DNA from: Desulfovibrio desulfuricans
GTDB lineage: Bacteria; Desulfobacterota; Desulfovibrionia; Desulfovibrionales; Desulfovibrionaceae
Assembly: GCF_024460775.1 (NCBI RefSeq)
Contig: NZ_JANFYZ010000004.1
Location: forward strand, 62,001-126,000
Direction of reading: 5' to 3'
Length of the DNA stretch: 64,000 bases
The translations under genes were made by a program, and so were the position numbers. Positions 33,939 through 43,961 of this stretch are shown piece after piece (position 1 is the stretch's first letter; each line of letters begins with the position of its first letter). Under the pieces are notes generated by a model. It ran no database searches. It had not been told where the DNA came from and saw nothing but the letters and a program-made list of their open reading frames with translations.

Positions 33939-35225
33939 ATGTTCAAGAAAACGTTGGCGGCGTTGGCTCTCATGCTCGTCACCCTGTGCGGTTCGCTGAA
34001 CGCAAAGGCCGCGGAAGACACCATCAAGGTGGGCATTCTGCATTCGCTCTCCGGCACCATGGCCATCAGCGAAACAACGCTGAAAGACGTCATGCTCATG
34101 CTCATTGAAGAGCAGAACAAAAAAGGCGGCCTGCTGGGCAAAAAACTGGAACCCGTGGTGGTGGACCCTGCCTCCAACTGGCCCCTCTTTGCAGAAAAGG
34201 CCCGCGAGCTGCTGAGCAAGGACAAGGTCGCCGCTGTTTTCGGCTGTTGGACCTCGGTTTCGCGCAAGTCCGTGTTGCCCGTGTTTGAAGAACTCAACGG
34301 CCTCCTCTTCTACCCCGTGCAGTACGAAGGCGAAGAATCCTCGCGCAACGTCATCTACACCGGCGCGGCCCCGAACCAGCAGGCCATTCCCGCTGTGGAC
34401 TACCTGATGAACGACCTCGGCGTGAAGCGCTGGGTGCTGGCCGGTACGGACTACGTGTTCCCCCGCACCGCCAACAAGATCATCGAAGCCTACCTGATCT
34501 CCAAGGGCGTGAAAAAGGAAGATATCCTTATCAACTACACGCCGTTCGGTCATTCCGACTGGCAGTCCATCGTTGCTGAAATCAAAAAGTTCGGTAACGC
34601 GGGCAAAAAGACCGCCGTGGTTTCCACCCTCAACGGCGATGCCAACGTGCCTTTCTACAAGGAACTTGCCAACCAGGGCATCACCGCCGCCGACATTCCC
34701 GTCATGGCTTTCTCCGTGGGTGAAGAAGAACTTTCCGGCATAGACACCAAGCCTCTGGTGGGTCATCTGGCCGCCTGGAACTACTTCATGAGCGTGGACA
34801 ATCCCGCCAACAAGGCCTTCATCAAAAAGTGGCACGACTTCACCAAAAATCCCAAGCGCGTGACCAACGACCCCATGGAAGCCCACTACATCGGCTTCAA
34901 CCTGTGGGTGAAGGCTGTTGAAAAGGCCCAGAGCACCGATGTGAACAAGGTTCTGAAGGCCATTGTGGGCCTTGAAACCCCCAACCTCACCGGCGGCGTG
35001 GCCAAGGTTCTGCCCAACCACCACATCACCAAGCCCGTGCTGATTGGCGAAATCCAGGCCGACGGACAGTTCCAGGTGGTCTGGGAAACGCCCTCCGTGG
35101 TTCCCGGCGAAGCGTGGTCGCACTACCTGCCCGAATCCAAGGATCTGATCGGCGACTGGACCGACCCCATCAACTGCGGCAACTACAACACCAAGACCAA
35201 GAAATGCGGCGGCGCTTCCAAGTAG
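33939..35225 (+). CDS. urtA: Urea ABC transporter, substrate-binding protein
   Basis: Periplasmic urea-binding protein of the branched-chain amino acid transporter superfamily. The 428-residue precursor has a signal peptide of about 25 residues (KK, hydrophobic core, AKA-AEDT). The mature part starts IKVGILHSLSGTMAISE and includes VFGCWTSVSRKSVLPVFEE and LLFYPVQYEGEESS, which are specific to UrtA rather than amino acid binders. AAGGAGG precedes the ATG. It is the first gene of urtABCDE, which continues into the urease genes. Confidence 0.95.
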   Translation: MFKKTLAALALMLVTLCGSLNAKAAEDTIKVGILHSLSGTMAISETTLKDVMLMLIEEQNKKGGLLGKKLEPVVVDPASNWPLFAEKARELLSKDKVAAVFGCWTSVSRKSVLPVFEELNGLLFYPVQYEGEESSRNVIYTGAAPNQQAIPAVDYLMNDLGVKRWVLAGTDYVFPRTANKIIEAYLISKGVKKEDILINYTPFGHSDWQSIVAEIKKFGNAGKKTAVVSTLNGDANVPFYKELANQGITAADIPVMAFSVGEEELSGIDTKPLVGHLAAWNYFMSVDNPANKAFIKKWHDFTKNPKRVTNDPMEAHYIGFNLWVKAVEKAQSTDVNKVLKAIVGLETPNLTGGVAKVLPNHHITKPVLIGEIQADGQFQVVWETPSVVPGEAWSHYLPESKDLIGDWTDPINCGNYNTKTKKCGGASK

Positions 35226-35344
35226 CCCGCGCAACCGTATGAATCTGCTGCGGGGGCCCCAGCGGCCCCCGCAATCCCCCCACGGCACGTCGGCCAGGGC
35301 CAGCACCAGCGCAGACCCGGCAGACCAGACTAAAGGATATTCCC

Positions 35345-37027
35345 ATGCGCACGGCGCTCTTGCTCTGCTGCCTCATAATTTTCAGCCTGCCTCCCGCAGT
35401 GCTGGCGTCCGGACCGGAACCGGACGGGAATGCCGGGGGCGCGGTTTCGACTCCTTCCGCGTCCCCGGTGCAAACTTCGCCATCCAATCTTCCAGCCGAT
35501 CTGCTCAAGGCTCTGGTGAGCCCCAAGGTAGCGGACAGGGATGCGGCCATTGCCGCGCTGGAAAAGGATGACAGCAGCCTTGCCGCGCCACTGCGCGAAA
35601 AACTGCTGGAAGCCCTGCTGCGCAATACCCTGCTGGCCGATGCCGCCGCAGGAGCGCTCTTTGTGAGCGATGATGCAGGTCAGGCGCGGCCCCTTGACGC
35701 CAAGGGCGAACTTGGCGCGGCGCAGAGCGCCGATGCCCTGCGCAAGGTGGGCACAAGCAACCGCCAGCGCCAGCGCATTACGGATATCCTCAACGCTCAG
35801 GCCCTTACCTCCACAGACACGGCCAAGCGCCGTCAGGCTTCGGCAGCCCTCATGGACAGCGCCACCCCGCCCCTCAAGGCAGAGGCGCTGAACAAACTGC
35901 TGACAGGAGAAAAGGACGAAGCCGTGCGCGGCAACCTCAACGCAGCTCTTGCCCTGTACGTGGCGGCTGATCCTGCCGCCGTGCGCTCAGACCAGCTTGC
36001 CGCCGTCAAGGCCCTGAACAGCAACGGCAGCCCGGCAGCCCTCAGCGCCCTGCGCACCCTTGCCGCATCATCCGACGCGGCTGTGGCCAAGGCGGCGGAC
36101 GATGCCCTCTATTCCCAGCGCGTTTCCGCCCAGTGGGCGCAGTTTTTTGAAATGCTCTTTTTTGGAACGAGTCTGGGATCCATTCTTGTACTAGCCGCCA
36201 TTGGCCTTGCCATCACCTTTGGCGTCATGGGCGTTATCAACATGGCTCACGGCGAACTGATCATGCTTGGGGCCTATACGGCCTGGGGCATGCAGCAGCT
36301 CTTGCCGGGCCAGCCTGGTCTTGCGCTCATTCTGGCCGTGCCCGCCGCCTTTCTGGTGAGCGGCGGCACAGGCGTGCTGCTTGAAAAGACTGTTATCCGC
36401 TTTCTCTACGGCCGTCCGCTGGAAACCCTGCTGGCGACATTCGGCATCAGCCTTGTGCTGCAACAGGCCGTGCGTACCATGTTTTCGCCCCTCAACCGCG
36501 CCGTGCAGAACCCGGAATTCATGAGCGGCGTGTGGCAGATAACCCAGCATTTCAGCCTGACCTGCAACCGTGTGTACATCATCCTGTTCTGCCTTGGCGT
36601 ATTCGCCCTCATCCATGTGGCCATGCACCGCACCCGGCTGGGGCTTGAAGTGCGCGCCGTATCGCAAAACAGGGCCATTGCCCGCTGCATGGGCGTACGC
36701 GCCTCGCGCGTGGACGCGCTGACATTCGGCCTTGGCTCCGGCGTGGCTGGCATGGCTGGCGTGGCCTTGAGCCAGGTTTCCAACGTTGGCCCCAATCTGG
36801 GCCAGACCTACATTGTGGATTCCTTCATGGTCGTGGTGTTTGGCGGCGTGGGCAACCTCTGGGGCACGCTGACGGGCGGGCTGGCCCTGGGCATTGCCAA
36901 CAAGTTTCTGGAGCCTGCCAGCGGCGCCATGCTCTCCAAGATCATCATTCTGGTCTGCCTTATCCTGTTCATCCAGAAGCGCCCGCGCGGCTTGTTTCCG
37001 CAAAAGGGCCGCGCGGTGGAGGCGTAA
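35345..37027 (+). CDS. urtB: Urea ABC transporter, permease UrtB
   Basis: Inner-membrane permease, LivH-like. The 560-residue protein starts with a signal-like segment (about 1-22) and a roughly 260-residue extracytoplasmic region of Ala-rich helical repeats. Hydrophobic helices follow from about 270, with GVMGVINMAHGELIMLGAYTAWG and FMVVVFGGVGNLWGTL, the usual permease loops. The long N-terminal part is a known feature of UrtB. It stops one base before urtC starts (TAAATG). It sits 119 bases after urtA. Confidence 0.94.
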   Translation: MRTALLLCCLIIFSLPPAVLASGPEPDGNAGGAVSTPSASPVQTSPSNLPADLLKALVSPKVADRDAAIAALEKDDSSLAAPLREKLLEALLRNTLLADAAAGALFVSDDAGQARPLDAKGELGAAQSADALRKVGTSNRQRQRITDILNAQALTSTDTAKRRQASAALMDSATPPLKAEALNKLLTGEKDEAVRGNLNAALALYVAADPAAVRSDQLAAVKALNSNGSPAALSALRTLAASSDAAVAKAADDALYSQRVSAQWAQFFEMLFFGTSLGSILVLAAIGLAITFGVMGVINMAHGELIMLGAYTAWGMQQLLPGQPGLALILAVPAAFLVSGGTGVLLEKTVIRFLYGRPLETLLATFGISLVLQQAVRTMFSPLNRAVQNPEFMSGVWQITQHFSLTCNRVYIILFCLGVFALIHVAMHRTRLGLEVRAVSQNRAIARCMGVRASRVDALTFGLGSGVAGMAGVALSQVSNVGPNLGQTYIVDSFMVVVFGGVGNLWGTLTGGLALGIANKFLEPASGAMLSKIIILVCLILFIQKRPRGLFPQKGRAVEA

Positions 37028-38179
37028 ATGGCGACCGATATCTTTGAACGCGAAAGGCTGCTCAACGCGCCTACCCGCAACTTTCTGGCTATCACCGCCC
37101 TGCTGTCGCTGGCTGTGGTTGCAGGCAGCCTGCTGCCTGCAGGCAGCGCCCTGCATGTGCCGGGCTACATGGTCACCCTGCTGGGCAAATACCTGACATA
37201 TTCATTGCTGGCACTTTCCGTTGATCTGGTCTGGGGTTTCATGGGCGTGCTCAGCCTTGGGCACGGCGCGTTTTTCGCCCTTGGGGGCTACGGCTTTGGC
37301 ATGTACCTCATGCGGCAGATAGGCGCGCGCGGCGTATACGGCAATGCCAACCTGCCGGACTTCATGGTTTTTCTGAACTGGAAAGAACTGCCATGGTTCT
37401 GGCAGGGCAGCGAATACTTTGTGGTGGCACTGCTGCTGGTGGTGCTGCTGCCCGGCCTGCTGGCCTATGTGTTTGGCAGGCTGGCCTTTGGTTCGCGGGT
37501 TTCGGGCGTGTATTTCTCCATTATGAGTCAGGCCATGACCTACGCCCTCCTGCTGGCCTTTTTCCGCAACGAGATGGGCTTTGGCGGCAACAACGGTCTC
37601 ACGGACTTCAAGACCCTGCTGGGCTTTGAATTGCAGACAGACGGCATGCGTACAACCCTGTTTGCCTGCTCCGCCGTGGCGCTCATGGCTGGCTACCTCC
37701 TGTGCCGGGCCGTGACGGCGTCGCGCCTTGGGCGCGTGTGCGTTGCCGTGCGCGATGCGGAAAGCCGCGTGCGCTTTATCGGCTACAGGGTGGAGCGGTA
37801 TCAGGTGGCGGTGTTCACGCTTTCCGCCATTCTGGCGGGTATCGGCGGCGCGCTGTATGTGCCGCAGGTGGGCATCATCAACCCTGGTGAATTTTCGCCC
37901 CTCAACTCCATTGAAATTGTGGTCTGGGTGGCGCTGGGCGGCCGTGGGCGGCTTTACGGCGCTGTGCTTGGCGCGTTTGCCGTTAATGCCTTCAAAACGT
38001 GGTTTACGGCGGTCATGCCCGAGGCATGGCTGTTTGCCCTTGGTGGCATGTTTGTGCTGGTGACCATCTTTCTGCCGCAGGGCCTCGCGGGCTTGCCCGA
38101 GCAGTGGCGCAACCGCGCAATACGCGGCGCGGCGTCAGATGCCCCTGCCGATTCCGCCAATGAAGGAGGCGCAGCATGA
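37028..38179 (+). CDS. urtC: Urea ABC transporter, permease UrtC
   Basis: The second membrane permease, LivM-like, 383 residues. Typical segments include LTYSLLALSVDLVWGFMGVLSLGHGAFFALGGYGFGMYLM and GGNNGLTDFKTLLGF. About nine hydrophobic helices are visible. It follows urtB immediately and overlaps urtD by 4 bases (ATGA), so the transporter genes are translated as a block. Confidence 0.95.
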   Translation: MATDIFERERLLNAPTRNFLAITALLSLAVVAGSLLPAGSALHVPGYMVTLLGKYLTYSLLALSVDLVWGFMGVLSLGHGAFFALGGYGFGMYLMRQIGARGVYGNANLPDFMVFLNWKELPWFWQGSEYFVVALLLVVLLPGLLAYVFGRLAFGSRVSGVYFSIMSQAMTYALLLAFFRNEMGFGGNNGLTDFKTLLGFELQTDGMRTTLFACSAVALMAGYLLCRAVTASRLGRVCVAVRDAESRVRFIGYRVERYQVAVFTLSAILAGIGGALYVPQVGIINPGEFSPLNSIEIVVWVALGGRGRLYGAVLGAFAVNAFKTWFTAVMPEAWLFALGGMFVLVTIFLPQGLAGLPEQWRNRAIRGAASDAPADSANEGGAA

Positions 38180-39072
38180 AGACCCAGCAGGATATCTTGC
38201 ATGGGCGCAGCCTTGAGGACGTGGCAGAAGCCGCCCGCGCCTACGAAGAAACGCACGCCCCCTTTGACAAGCGCCCCATGAAGATGCGTGCCCGGCCCCC
38301 GCGCCGCATGATGTCCAAGCCAGACATCGCGCTGTATATGGAAAAAATCAGCGTGAGCTTTGACGGCTTCAAGGCGCTCAACGACCTGACCTTCTATGTG
38401 GACAAGGGCGAACTGCGCTGCGTCATCGGCCCCAACGGCGCGGGCAAGACCACCATGATGGACGTGATCACCGGCAAAACCCGGCCCGACGCTGGTTCCG
38501 CATGGTTTGGGCGCACCTGCAACCTGCTGCAAATGGATGAAGTCGCCATCGCCCAGGCTGGCATTGGCCGCAAATTCCAGAAGCCCTCGGTGTTCGAGGC
38601 CCTGAGCGTACTGCAAAATCTGGAACTGGCGCTGGCTGGCGACAAGCGGGTATGGCCCACATTCCGCGCGCGGCTCTCTGCCGACAACAGGGTCTTTATC
38701 GAAGAAGTGCTGCACCGCATCCGCCTGACGGAACTGGCCCGCTTGCAGGCGGGCAAGCTTTCGCACGGGCAGAAGCAGTGGCTTGAAATCGGCATGCTGC
38801 TCATGCAGAAGCCCCAGCTTCTGCTTCTGGACGAACCCGTGGCGGGCATGACGCCTGAGGAAATGGATCGCACCATCGAACTGCTGCACGACCTTGAGGG
38901 CGAGCAGAGCATCATGGTGGTGGAACACGACATGGAATTTGTGCGGGCCATTGCCCACAAGGTCACGGTGCTGCATCAGGGCAGCGTGCTGGCCGAGGGC
39001 ACCATGGACGAAATGCAGAACCACCCCGCTGTGGTGGAGGCCTATCTGGGCGAACCGCTGGGCGCGGCCTAG
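38176..39072 (+). CDS. urtD: Urea ABC transporter, ATP-binding protein UrtD
   Basis: LivG-like ATPase, 298 residues. Walker A is GPNGAGKT at 85-92, the ABC signature is LSHGQKQWLEIG and Walker B is LLLLDEPVAGM, followed by the D-loop and the VVEHDMEFV H-loop. There is an unusual 50-residue N-terminal extension rich in charged residues before the ATPase fold starts. Its start overlaps urtC by 4 bases. Together with UrtE it powers urea uptake. Confidence 0.95.
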   Translation: MKTQQDILHGRSLEDVAEAARAYEETHAPFDKRPMKMRARPPRRMMSKPDIALYMEKISVSFDGFKALNDLTFYVDKGELRCVIGPNGAGKTTMMDVITGKTRPDAGSAWFGRTCNLLQMDEVAIAQAGIGRKFQKPSVFEALSVLQNLELALAGDKRVWPTFRARLSADNRVFIEEVLHRIRLTELARLQAGKLSHGQKQWLEIGMLLMQKPQLLLLDEPVAGMTPEEMDRTIELLHDLEGEQSIMVVEHDMEFVRAIAHKVTVLHQGSVLAEGTMDEMQNHPAVVEAYLGEPLGAA

Positions 39073-39177
39073 CGCCTGCAGGGCCCTGGCCTGCCGCTGG
39101 CTGATTTCGGGCTGGCCTTGAGCTGGATGACCGCTGCAAACTGCTAATTTTCGAGCCTCATGCTCCGGAGGAGCGTA

Positions 39178-39873
39178 ATGCTGCATATAACAGGTCTCAA
39201 TCAGTATTATGGCGAAAGCCACATCCTGCGCGACGTCAACCTTGAGGTAAAGGCCGGTTCGTGCGCCTGCCTCATGGGACGAAACGGCGTGGGCAAAACC
39301 ACCTTGCTTCAGTGCATCATGGGCGTGCTGCCGGCGCGCTCCGGTCATATTCTCCTTGAAGGAACGGACTTGCTTCCTCTGCCTGTGGAGCGCCGCGCGG
39401 CCCTGGGCATCGGTTATGTGCCGCAGGGCCGCCAAATCTTCCCCCTGCTGACCGTACGTGAAAACATGGAACTTTCCCTGCCCATGCGCAAGGACAAGGC
39501 CGGGGCCATTCCTCAGTTCATCTTTGACTTTTTCCCCGTGCTGGGCGAAATGATGCATCGGAGGGGCGGCGATCTTTCCGGCGGGCAGCAGCAACAGCTT
39601 GCCATTGCCCGGGCGCTCACACTGGAGCCGCGCCTGCTCATTCTGGACGAACCAACCGAGGGCATTCAGCCCAACATTGTGCGCGACATCGCCACAACCA
39701 TTCGCAGACTCAACGAAGAAATGGGCCTCACAGTGCTGCTGGTGGAGCAGAAAGTGCCTTTTGCCCGCCGCATGGCAGATACCTATATGATTATGGATCG
39801 CGGCCACATCGTTTCACAGGGGGGCATGCACGGCCTGGACGATGCCACTGTCAAAGCCTTTCTGAGCGTCTGA
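39178..39873 (+). CDS. urtE: Urea ABC transporter, ATP-binding protein UrtE
   Basis: LivF-like ATPase, 231 residues. Walker A is GRNGVGKT at 34-41, the signature is LSGGQQQQLAIARAL and Walker B is LLILDEPTEGIQP, which carries the EGIQP typical of UrtE. GGAGGAGCG precedes the ATG at 39178; an upstream in-frame ATG at 39160 would bury that site. The 105 bases between urtD and urtE hold nothing I recognise. Confidence 0.95.
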   Translation: MLHITGLNQYYGESHILRDVNLEVKAGSCACLMGRNGVGKTTLLQCIMGVLPARSGHILLEGTDLLPLPVERRAALGIGYVPQGRQIFPLLTVRENMELSLPMRKDKAGAIPQFIFDFFPVLGEMMHRRGGDLSGGQQQQLAIARALTLEPRLLILDEPTEGIQPNIVRDIATTIRRLNEEMGLTVLLVEQKVPFARRMADTYMIMDRGHIVSQGGMHGLDDATVKAFLSV

Positions 39874-39901
39874 TTCCCGCTACGGGAACAAAAGGAACTG
39901 C

Positions 39902-40960
39902 ATGTCTGCCAACCCCGCAAGCCCTGCCGGCAATCTCCACGGTCACTGCTTTACGCCTGACCGCCGCTGGAGCGCGCGCATGGAGCTGGATTTTGCGGTG
40001 CGGCAGGGGCGCACCACGCTGACAAAAATGCAGTTCAGCGGGCCTTTGCGCGTGCAGCGGCCCTTCTATCCCGAAGCCGCGCCCACCAATGCGCCGGGCC
40101 GGGCGCAGGCATCCCAGCCCTGCCATTGCTGCCTGCTGCACCCGCCCGGTGGCCTTGTGAGCGGTGATGATCTGAGCCTTAGCGTGCGGCTGGAGCAAGG
40201 CGCGCACGCACTGCTCACCGCACCTTCTGCCTCCAAATTCTACGCTGCGGATGCGCATAACGTCGCCCAGCGCCAGACCACAGACCTGAACGTTGCGGGC
40301 GGCATGCTGGAATGGCTGCCGCGTGAAACCATCATCTATGACGGCGCGCGGGCCGAAATGCGCACATCGGTGGAGCTGGACAATACCAGTGCCTGCATCG
40401 GCTGGGAAATGATCTGCCTTGGCCGCCCTGCCGCCAACGAGAGCTTTACCCACGGCAGTGTACGCCAAAGCCTCATACTCACTCGCGAGGGGCTACCCCT
40501 GCTGCATGAGGTGCTGCGCTTTGAAGGCGGCGATGCCCTGCAAAAATGCGCCTGTGGTCTGGGTGATCAGGCGGTCTCCGCCACCCTCTTTGCCGTGGGA
40601 CGCGGAGCGGATGACGGGCAAGACCTTGCCGCGCTGGAAGCATGCTGCACCACGCTGCAAAACATGCTCTCGCCCAACCGCGATTTTGATGATGCGCCAG
40701 ATGGCCCTCCCGATGATGCATCAGGAGGGCAAAGCCCCGCTGCAAGCGATATTCCCGTCCAGGCCAGGCCCGTTCCCCTGTCTGCCCACATGGGGGAACG
40801 GGCCGGAGCCACCGTGCGCGGAGGGGTGCTTGTGGTGCGCTATCTGGGGCCGGATATGGAAGAAGCGCGCAACCTGCTGCTGACAGCCTGGAACCTGCTG
40901 CGGCCAGAGCTGACAGGCTGCCCGCCGCACATGCCGCGCATCTGGTACGGAGCTTTTTAG
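39902..40960 (+). CDS. ureD: Urease accessory protein UreD
   Basis: Scaffold protein that binds apo-urease with UreF and UreG for nickel insertion. The 352 residues contain GPLRVQRPFYPE, HPPGGLVSGDDL and, at the centre, LEWLPRETIIYDGARAEM and WEMICLGRPAANE, all typical of UreD. It is longer than most family members because of a Pro/Asp-rich insertion (about 258-295, FDDAPDGPPDDASGG onward). AAAGGAACTGC precedes the ATG. It is first of the ureDABCEFG block, right after urtE. Confidence 0.93.
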   Translation: MSANPASPAGNLHGHCFTPDRRWSARMELDFAVRQGRTTLTKMQFSGPLRVQRPFYPEAAPTNAPGRAQASQPCHCCLLHPPGGLVSGDDLSLSVRLEQGAHALLTAPSASKFYAADAHNVAQRQTTDLNVAGGMLEWLPRETIIYDGARAEMRTSVELDNTSACIGWEMICLGRPAANESFTHGSVRQSLILTREGLPLLHEVLRFEGGDALQKCACGLGDQAVSATLFAVGRGADDGQDLAALEACCTTLQNMLSPNRDFDDAPDGPPDDASGGQSPAASDIPVQARPVPLSAHMGERAGATVRGGVLVVRYLGPDMEEARNLLLTAWNLLRPELTGCPPHMPRIWYGAF

Positions 40961-41033
40961 GGATATTTCTCATAGCCGGACTGCGGCCTGAGCTGCAAGT
41001 CGGGCTGCGATCATATAATTTTCAAGGAACTCT

Positions 41034-41047
41034 TGCGGCATGCCGCA
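41034..41047. promoter_or_regulatory. 14-bp palindrome upstream of ureA
   Basis: TGCGGCATGCCGCA is a perfect palindrome 15 bases before the ureA start, next to its ribosome binding site AGGAGG. As RNA it would form a small hairpin beside the site; as DNA it could be an operator. No function is known. Confidence 0.3.
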
Positions 41048-41062
41048 CATACAGGAGGCATC

Positions 41063-41365
41063 ATGGAACTTCTGCCCAGAGAAAAAGACAAGCTGCTGCT
41101 TTTCACCGCCGGGCTGCTGGCAGAGAGGCGCAAGGCGCGCGGCCTCAAGCTCAATTACCCCGAGGCTGTTGCCTACATCAGCCTGGCTGTGCTTGAAGGC
41201 GCGCGCGACGGGCAAAGCGTGGCCGAGCTTATGGGTTCGTGCCGCAACCTGCTCACGCGCGAGGACGTCATGGACGGCGTCCCCGAGATGGTCCACGAAG
41301 TGCAGGTGGAGGCCACCTTTCCTGACGGCACCAAGCTTGTGACCGTGCACGATCCCATTCTGTAA
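41063..41365 (+). CDS. ureA: Urease gamma subunit
   Basis: Small structural subunit of urease; 100 residues, the usual length. It begins [23 protein letters not shown] and contains [23 protein letters not shown] and [30 protein letters not shown] precedes the ATG; the in-frame ATG at 41033 would add ten residues not found in the family. It works with ureB and ureC in the trimeric core. Confidence 0.96.
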   Translation: MELLPREKDKLLLFTAGLLAERRKARGLKLNYPEAVAYISLAVLEGARDGQSVAELMGSCRNLLTREDVMDGVPEMVHEVQVEATFPDGTKLVTVHDPIL

Positions 41366-41435
41366 TCAGGGCACCAAGGGCAAGCCGTGCACGACAACGA
41401 ACGCAGCAACGTATACGAACACGCAAGGGGGACGC

Positions 41436-41777
41436 ATGATTCCCGGTGAATTTCATATCGCAGAGGGCGAAATAACCCTTAACGCACTCTCGGAAGGGCA
41501 AGAAGTTGTGCTGGAAGTTTCCAATACCGGCGACAGGCCCATTCAGGTTGGTTCGCACTACCATTTTTTTGAGGTAAACCCGGCCCTAACCTTTGCCCGC
41601 GAATCCGCGCGCGGCATGCGGCTCGACATACCCGCCGGAACCGCCGTGCGCTTTGAGCCGGGGCAAAAACGCGAGGTGCGCCTTGTGCCCTACGCCGGGG
41701 CACGGCGCGTGTTTGGCTTTCGCGCCCAGATCATGGGGGCGCTTGATGCCGAAGCCCCCAGGGAGGAAAAAGCATGA
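41436..41777 (+). CDS. ureB: Urease beta subunit
   Basis: Second structural subunit, 113 residues. Typical segments include [40 protein letters not shown] and [16 protein letters not shown]. The C-terminus is slightly extended. It overlaps ureC by 4 bases (ATGA) for coupled translation. AAGGGGG lies upstream of the ATG. Confidence 0.96.
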   Translation: MIPGEFHIAEGEITLNALSEGQEVVLEVSNTGDRPIQVGSHYHFFEVNPALTFARESARGMRLDIPAGTAVRFEPGQKREVRLVPYAGARRVFGFRAQIMGALDAEAPREEKA

Positions 41778-43495
41778 TCCGCATCCCCAGAAGCCAGTAT
41801 GCCGAACTCTACGGCCCCACAACGGGCGACCGCATCCGCCTTGCGGACACGGAACTGTGGATAGAAATTGAGCGCGACCACACCGTCTATGGCGATGAAG
41901 TCTGCTTTGGCGGCGGCAAGGTCATTCGCGACGGCATGGGCCAGAGCCAGATCAGCAATGCTGACGGCGCTATGGACACAGTCATCACCAATGCCGTCAT
42001 CATGGATGCGGCGCTGGGCATCATCAAGGCCGATCTTGGCATACGCGACGGGCGCATTGCCGCCATCGGCAAGGCTGGCAACCCCGATGTGCAGCCCGAT
42101 GTGGACGTGATCATCGGCCCCGGCACGGAGATTATTGCGGGCGAAGGCTGCCTGCTCACCGCTGGCGGCATGGACTCGCACATCCATTTTATCTGCCCGC
42201 AACAGGTGGAAGAAGCCCTTGCCAGCGGCATTACCACCATGCTTGGCGGCGGCACCGGCCCTGCCACGGGCACCAACGCCACCACCTGCACCCCCGGCCC
42301 CTGGCATCTGGAACGCATGCTGGCCGCCACAGACGCGCTGCCCATGAACTTTGGCTTTTTGGGCAAGGGCAATGCCGCCATGCCCGAGGCCCTGCGCGAG
42401 CAGCTCGAGGCGGGCGCTTGCGGCCTGAAACTGCACGAAGACTGGGGCACAACCCCGGCTGCCATCGACACCTGCCTTACCGTGGCTGACGAATACGATG
42501 TGCAGGTCGCCATCCATACCGACACGCTCAATGAGGCGGGCTTTGTGGAAGACACGCTGGCCGCGTTCCGTGGCCGCACCATCCACACCTACCACACGGA
42601 AGGCGCAGGCGGCGGCCATGCTCCCGACATTCTGCGCGCCTGCTCCCTGCCCAACGTGCTGCCCTCGTCCACCAATCCCACCCGGCCCTATACCGTGAAC
42701 ACCGTGGACGAGCATCTGGACATGCTCATGGTTTGCCACCACCTCAACCCCTCCCTGCCAGAGGACGCGGCCTTTGCCGATTCGCGCATCCGGCGCGAAA
42801 CCATTGCCGCGGAGGATATCTTGCAGGATATGGGCGTAATCTCCATGATTTCCTCAGACTCGCAGGCCATGGGCCGCGTGGGCGAGGTCATCACCCGCGC
42901 GTGGCAGACCGCCCACAAGATGAAGGTGCAGCGCGGCCCCCTGCCCGAAGACCGGGGGCGCGGCAACGACAACTTCCGGGTGCGCCGGTATCTGGCCAAG
43001 TACACCTGCAACCCTGCCGTGACCCACGGCCTTTCCCACGCCATTGGCGCAGTGGCCCCCGGCCTTCTGGCCGACCTCGTGTTGTGGAAGCCCGCCTTCT
43101 TTGGGGTCAAACCCTCGCTGGTCATCAAGGGCGGGCAGATAGCCGCCGCGCCCATGGGCGATGCCAACGCCTCCATCCCCACGCCGCAACCCATGCACTA
43201 TCGGCCCATGTTTGGCGCGCTGGGGCAGGCTGCGGCTGCCGCCAGCCTGAGCTTTGTTTCGCGCGCCTTCATGGAAAACGGCGGCGAGGGACGGTTGCGG
43301 GAGCTGGGCCTGCTGCGCGGGCTTTCCTCCTGCCGGGGTACGCGCACCCTGTGCAAGAGCGACCTCTTGCTCAACAGCGCCACCCCGGCCATTGCCGTGA
43401 ACCCGCAAACCTATGAAGTCCGCGCTGACGGCGAAATACTCACCTGCGCTCCGGCGGAAGTGCTGCCGCTGGCGCAACGGTATTTTTTGTTCTAG
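41774..43495 (+). CDS. ureC: Urease alpha (catalytic) subunit
   Basis: Nickel-dependent hydrolysis of urea to ammonia and carbamate. All active-site residues are present at positions shifted by +2 from the Klebsiella enzyme: His136 and His138 (the HIH pair), Lys219 (carbamylated, GLKLHEDWG), His248, His274, Cys321 and His322 (MVCHHLNP, flap) and Asp362. The 573-residue length fits the family. The protein is therefore predicted to be active. It is in the middle of ureDABCEFG; the nickel-loading genes follow directly. Confidence 0.98.
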   Translation: MIRIPRSQYAELYGPTTGDRIRLADTELWIEIERDHTVYGDEVCFGGGKVIRDGMGQSQISNADGAMDTVITNAVIMDAALGIIKADLGIRDGRIAAIGKAGNPDVQPDVDVIIGPGTEIIAGEGCLLTAGGMDSHIHFICPQQVEEALASGITTMLGGGTGPATGTNATTCTPGPWHLERMLAATDALPMNFGFLGKGNAAMPEALREQLEAGACGLKLHEDWGTTPAAIDTCLTVADEYDVQVAIHTDTLNEAGFVEDTLAAFRGRTIHTYHTEGAGGGHAPDILRACSLPNVLPSSTNPTRPYTVNTVDEHLDMLMVCHHLNPSLPEDAAFADSRIRRETIAAEDILQDMGVISMISSDSQAMGRVGEVITRAWQTAHKMKVQRGPLPEDRGRGNDNFRVRRYLAKYTCNPAVTHGLSHAIGAVAPGLLADLVLWKPAFFGVKPSLVIKGGQIAAAPMGDANASIPTPQPMHYRPMFGALGQAAAAASLSFVSRAFMENGGEGRLRELGLLRGLSSCRGTRTLCKSDLLLNSATPAIAVNPQTYEVRADGEILTCAPAEVLPLAQRYFLF

Positions 43496-43517
43496 GCAAA
43501 CCACCCAAGGAGCGACC

Positions 43518-43961
43518 ATGCTGGAATTTACCGAAAACATGGGGCAGCGCACCAATCTGGAGCCTACGGCCACCCTCACCCTGACCTGGGAGCAGCGCGG
43601 CAAATGCCGTCAGCGGCTGCGGCTGGACAGCGGCGAAGAAGCGGGCCTGTTTCTCACGCGCGGGCAGGTTCTGCGCGAGGGCGATATTTTGCGCGCCGGG
43701 GACGTACTGGCAATTGTGCGCAACGGCGCGGAACCCGTGGTGACGGGCATTGCCCCCAACTGGGAAACCCTGGCCCGCGCCTGCTATCACCTTGGCAACC
43801 GCCACGCCGCCTTGCAGCTTGGGCACAAGTGGCTGCGCTTCATGCCCGACCACGTGCTTGAAGAACTGGCGGAAAATCTGGGTCTGCGGCTGCGGCGTGA
43901 AAACCTGCCCTTTGTGCCCGAGGGCGGAGCCTACGGCGGTCACGGTCACAGTCATGGCTGA
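43518..43961 (+). CDS. ureE: Urease accessory protein UreE
   Basis: Nickel chaperone, 147 residues. It has the N-terminal domain (LTWEQRGKCRQRLRLDSGEE) and the metal-binding domain with YHLGNRHAALQ. The C-terminal tail is short with three histidines (GGHGHSHG), far fewer than in Klebsiella UreE, so nickel storage capacity is probably modest. The ATG at 43518 follows AAGGAGCG. ureF starts in its last 8 bases. Confidence 0.93.
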   Translation: MLEFTENMGQRTNLEPTATLTLTWEQRGKCRQRLRLDSGEEAGLFLTRGQVLREGDILRAGDVLAIVRNGAEPVVTGIAPNWETLARACYHLGNRHAALQLGHKWLRFMPDHVLEELAENLGLRLRRENLPFVPEGGAYGGHGHSHG

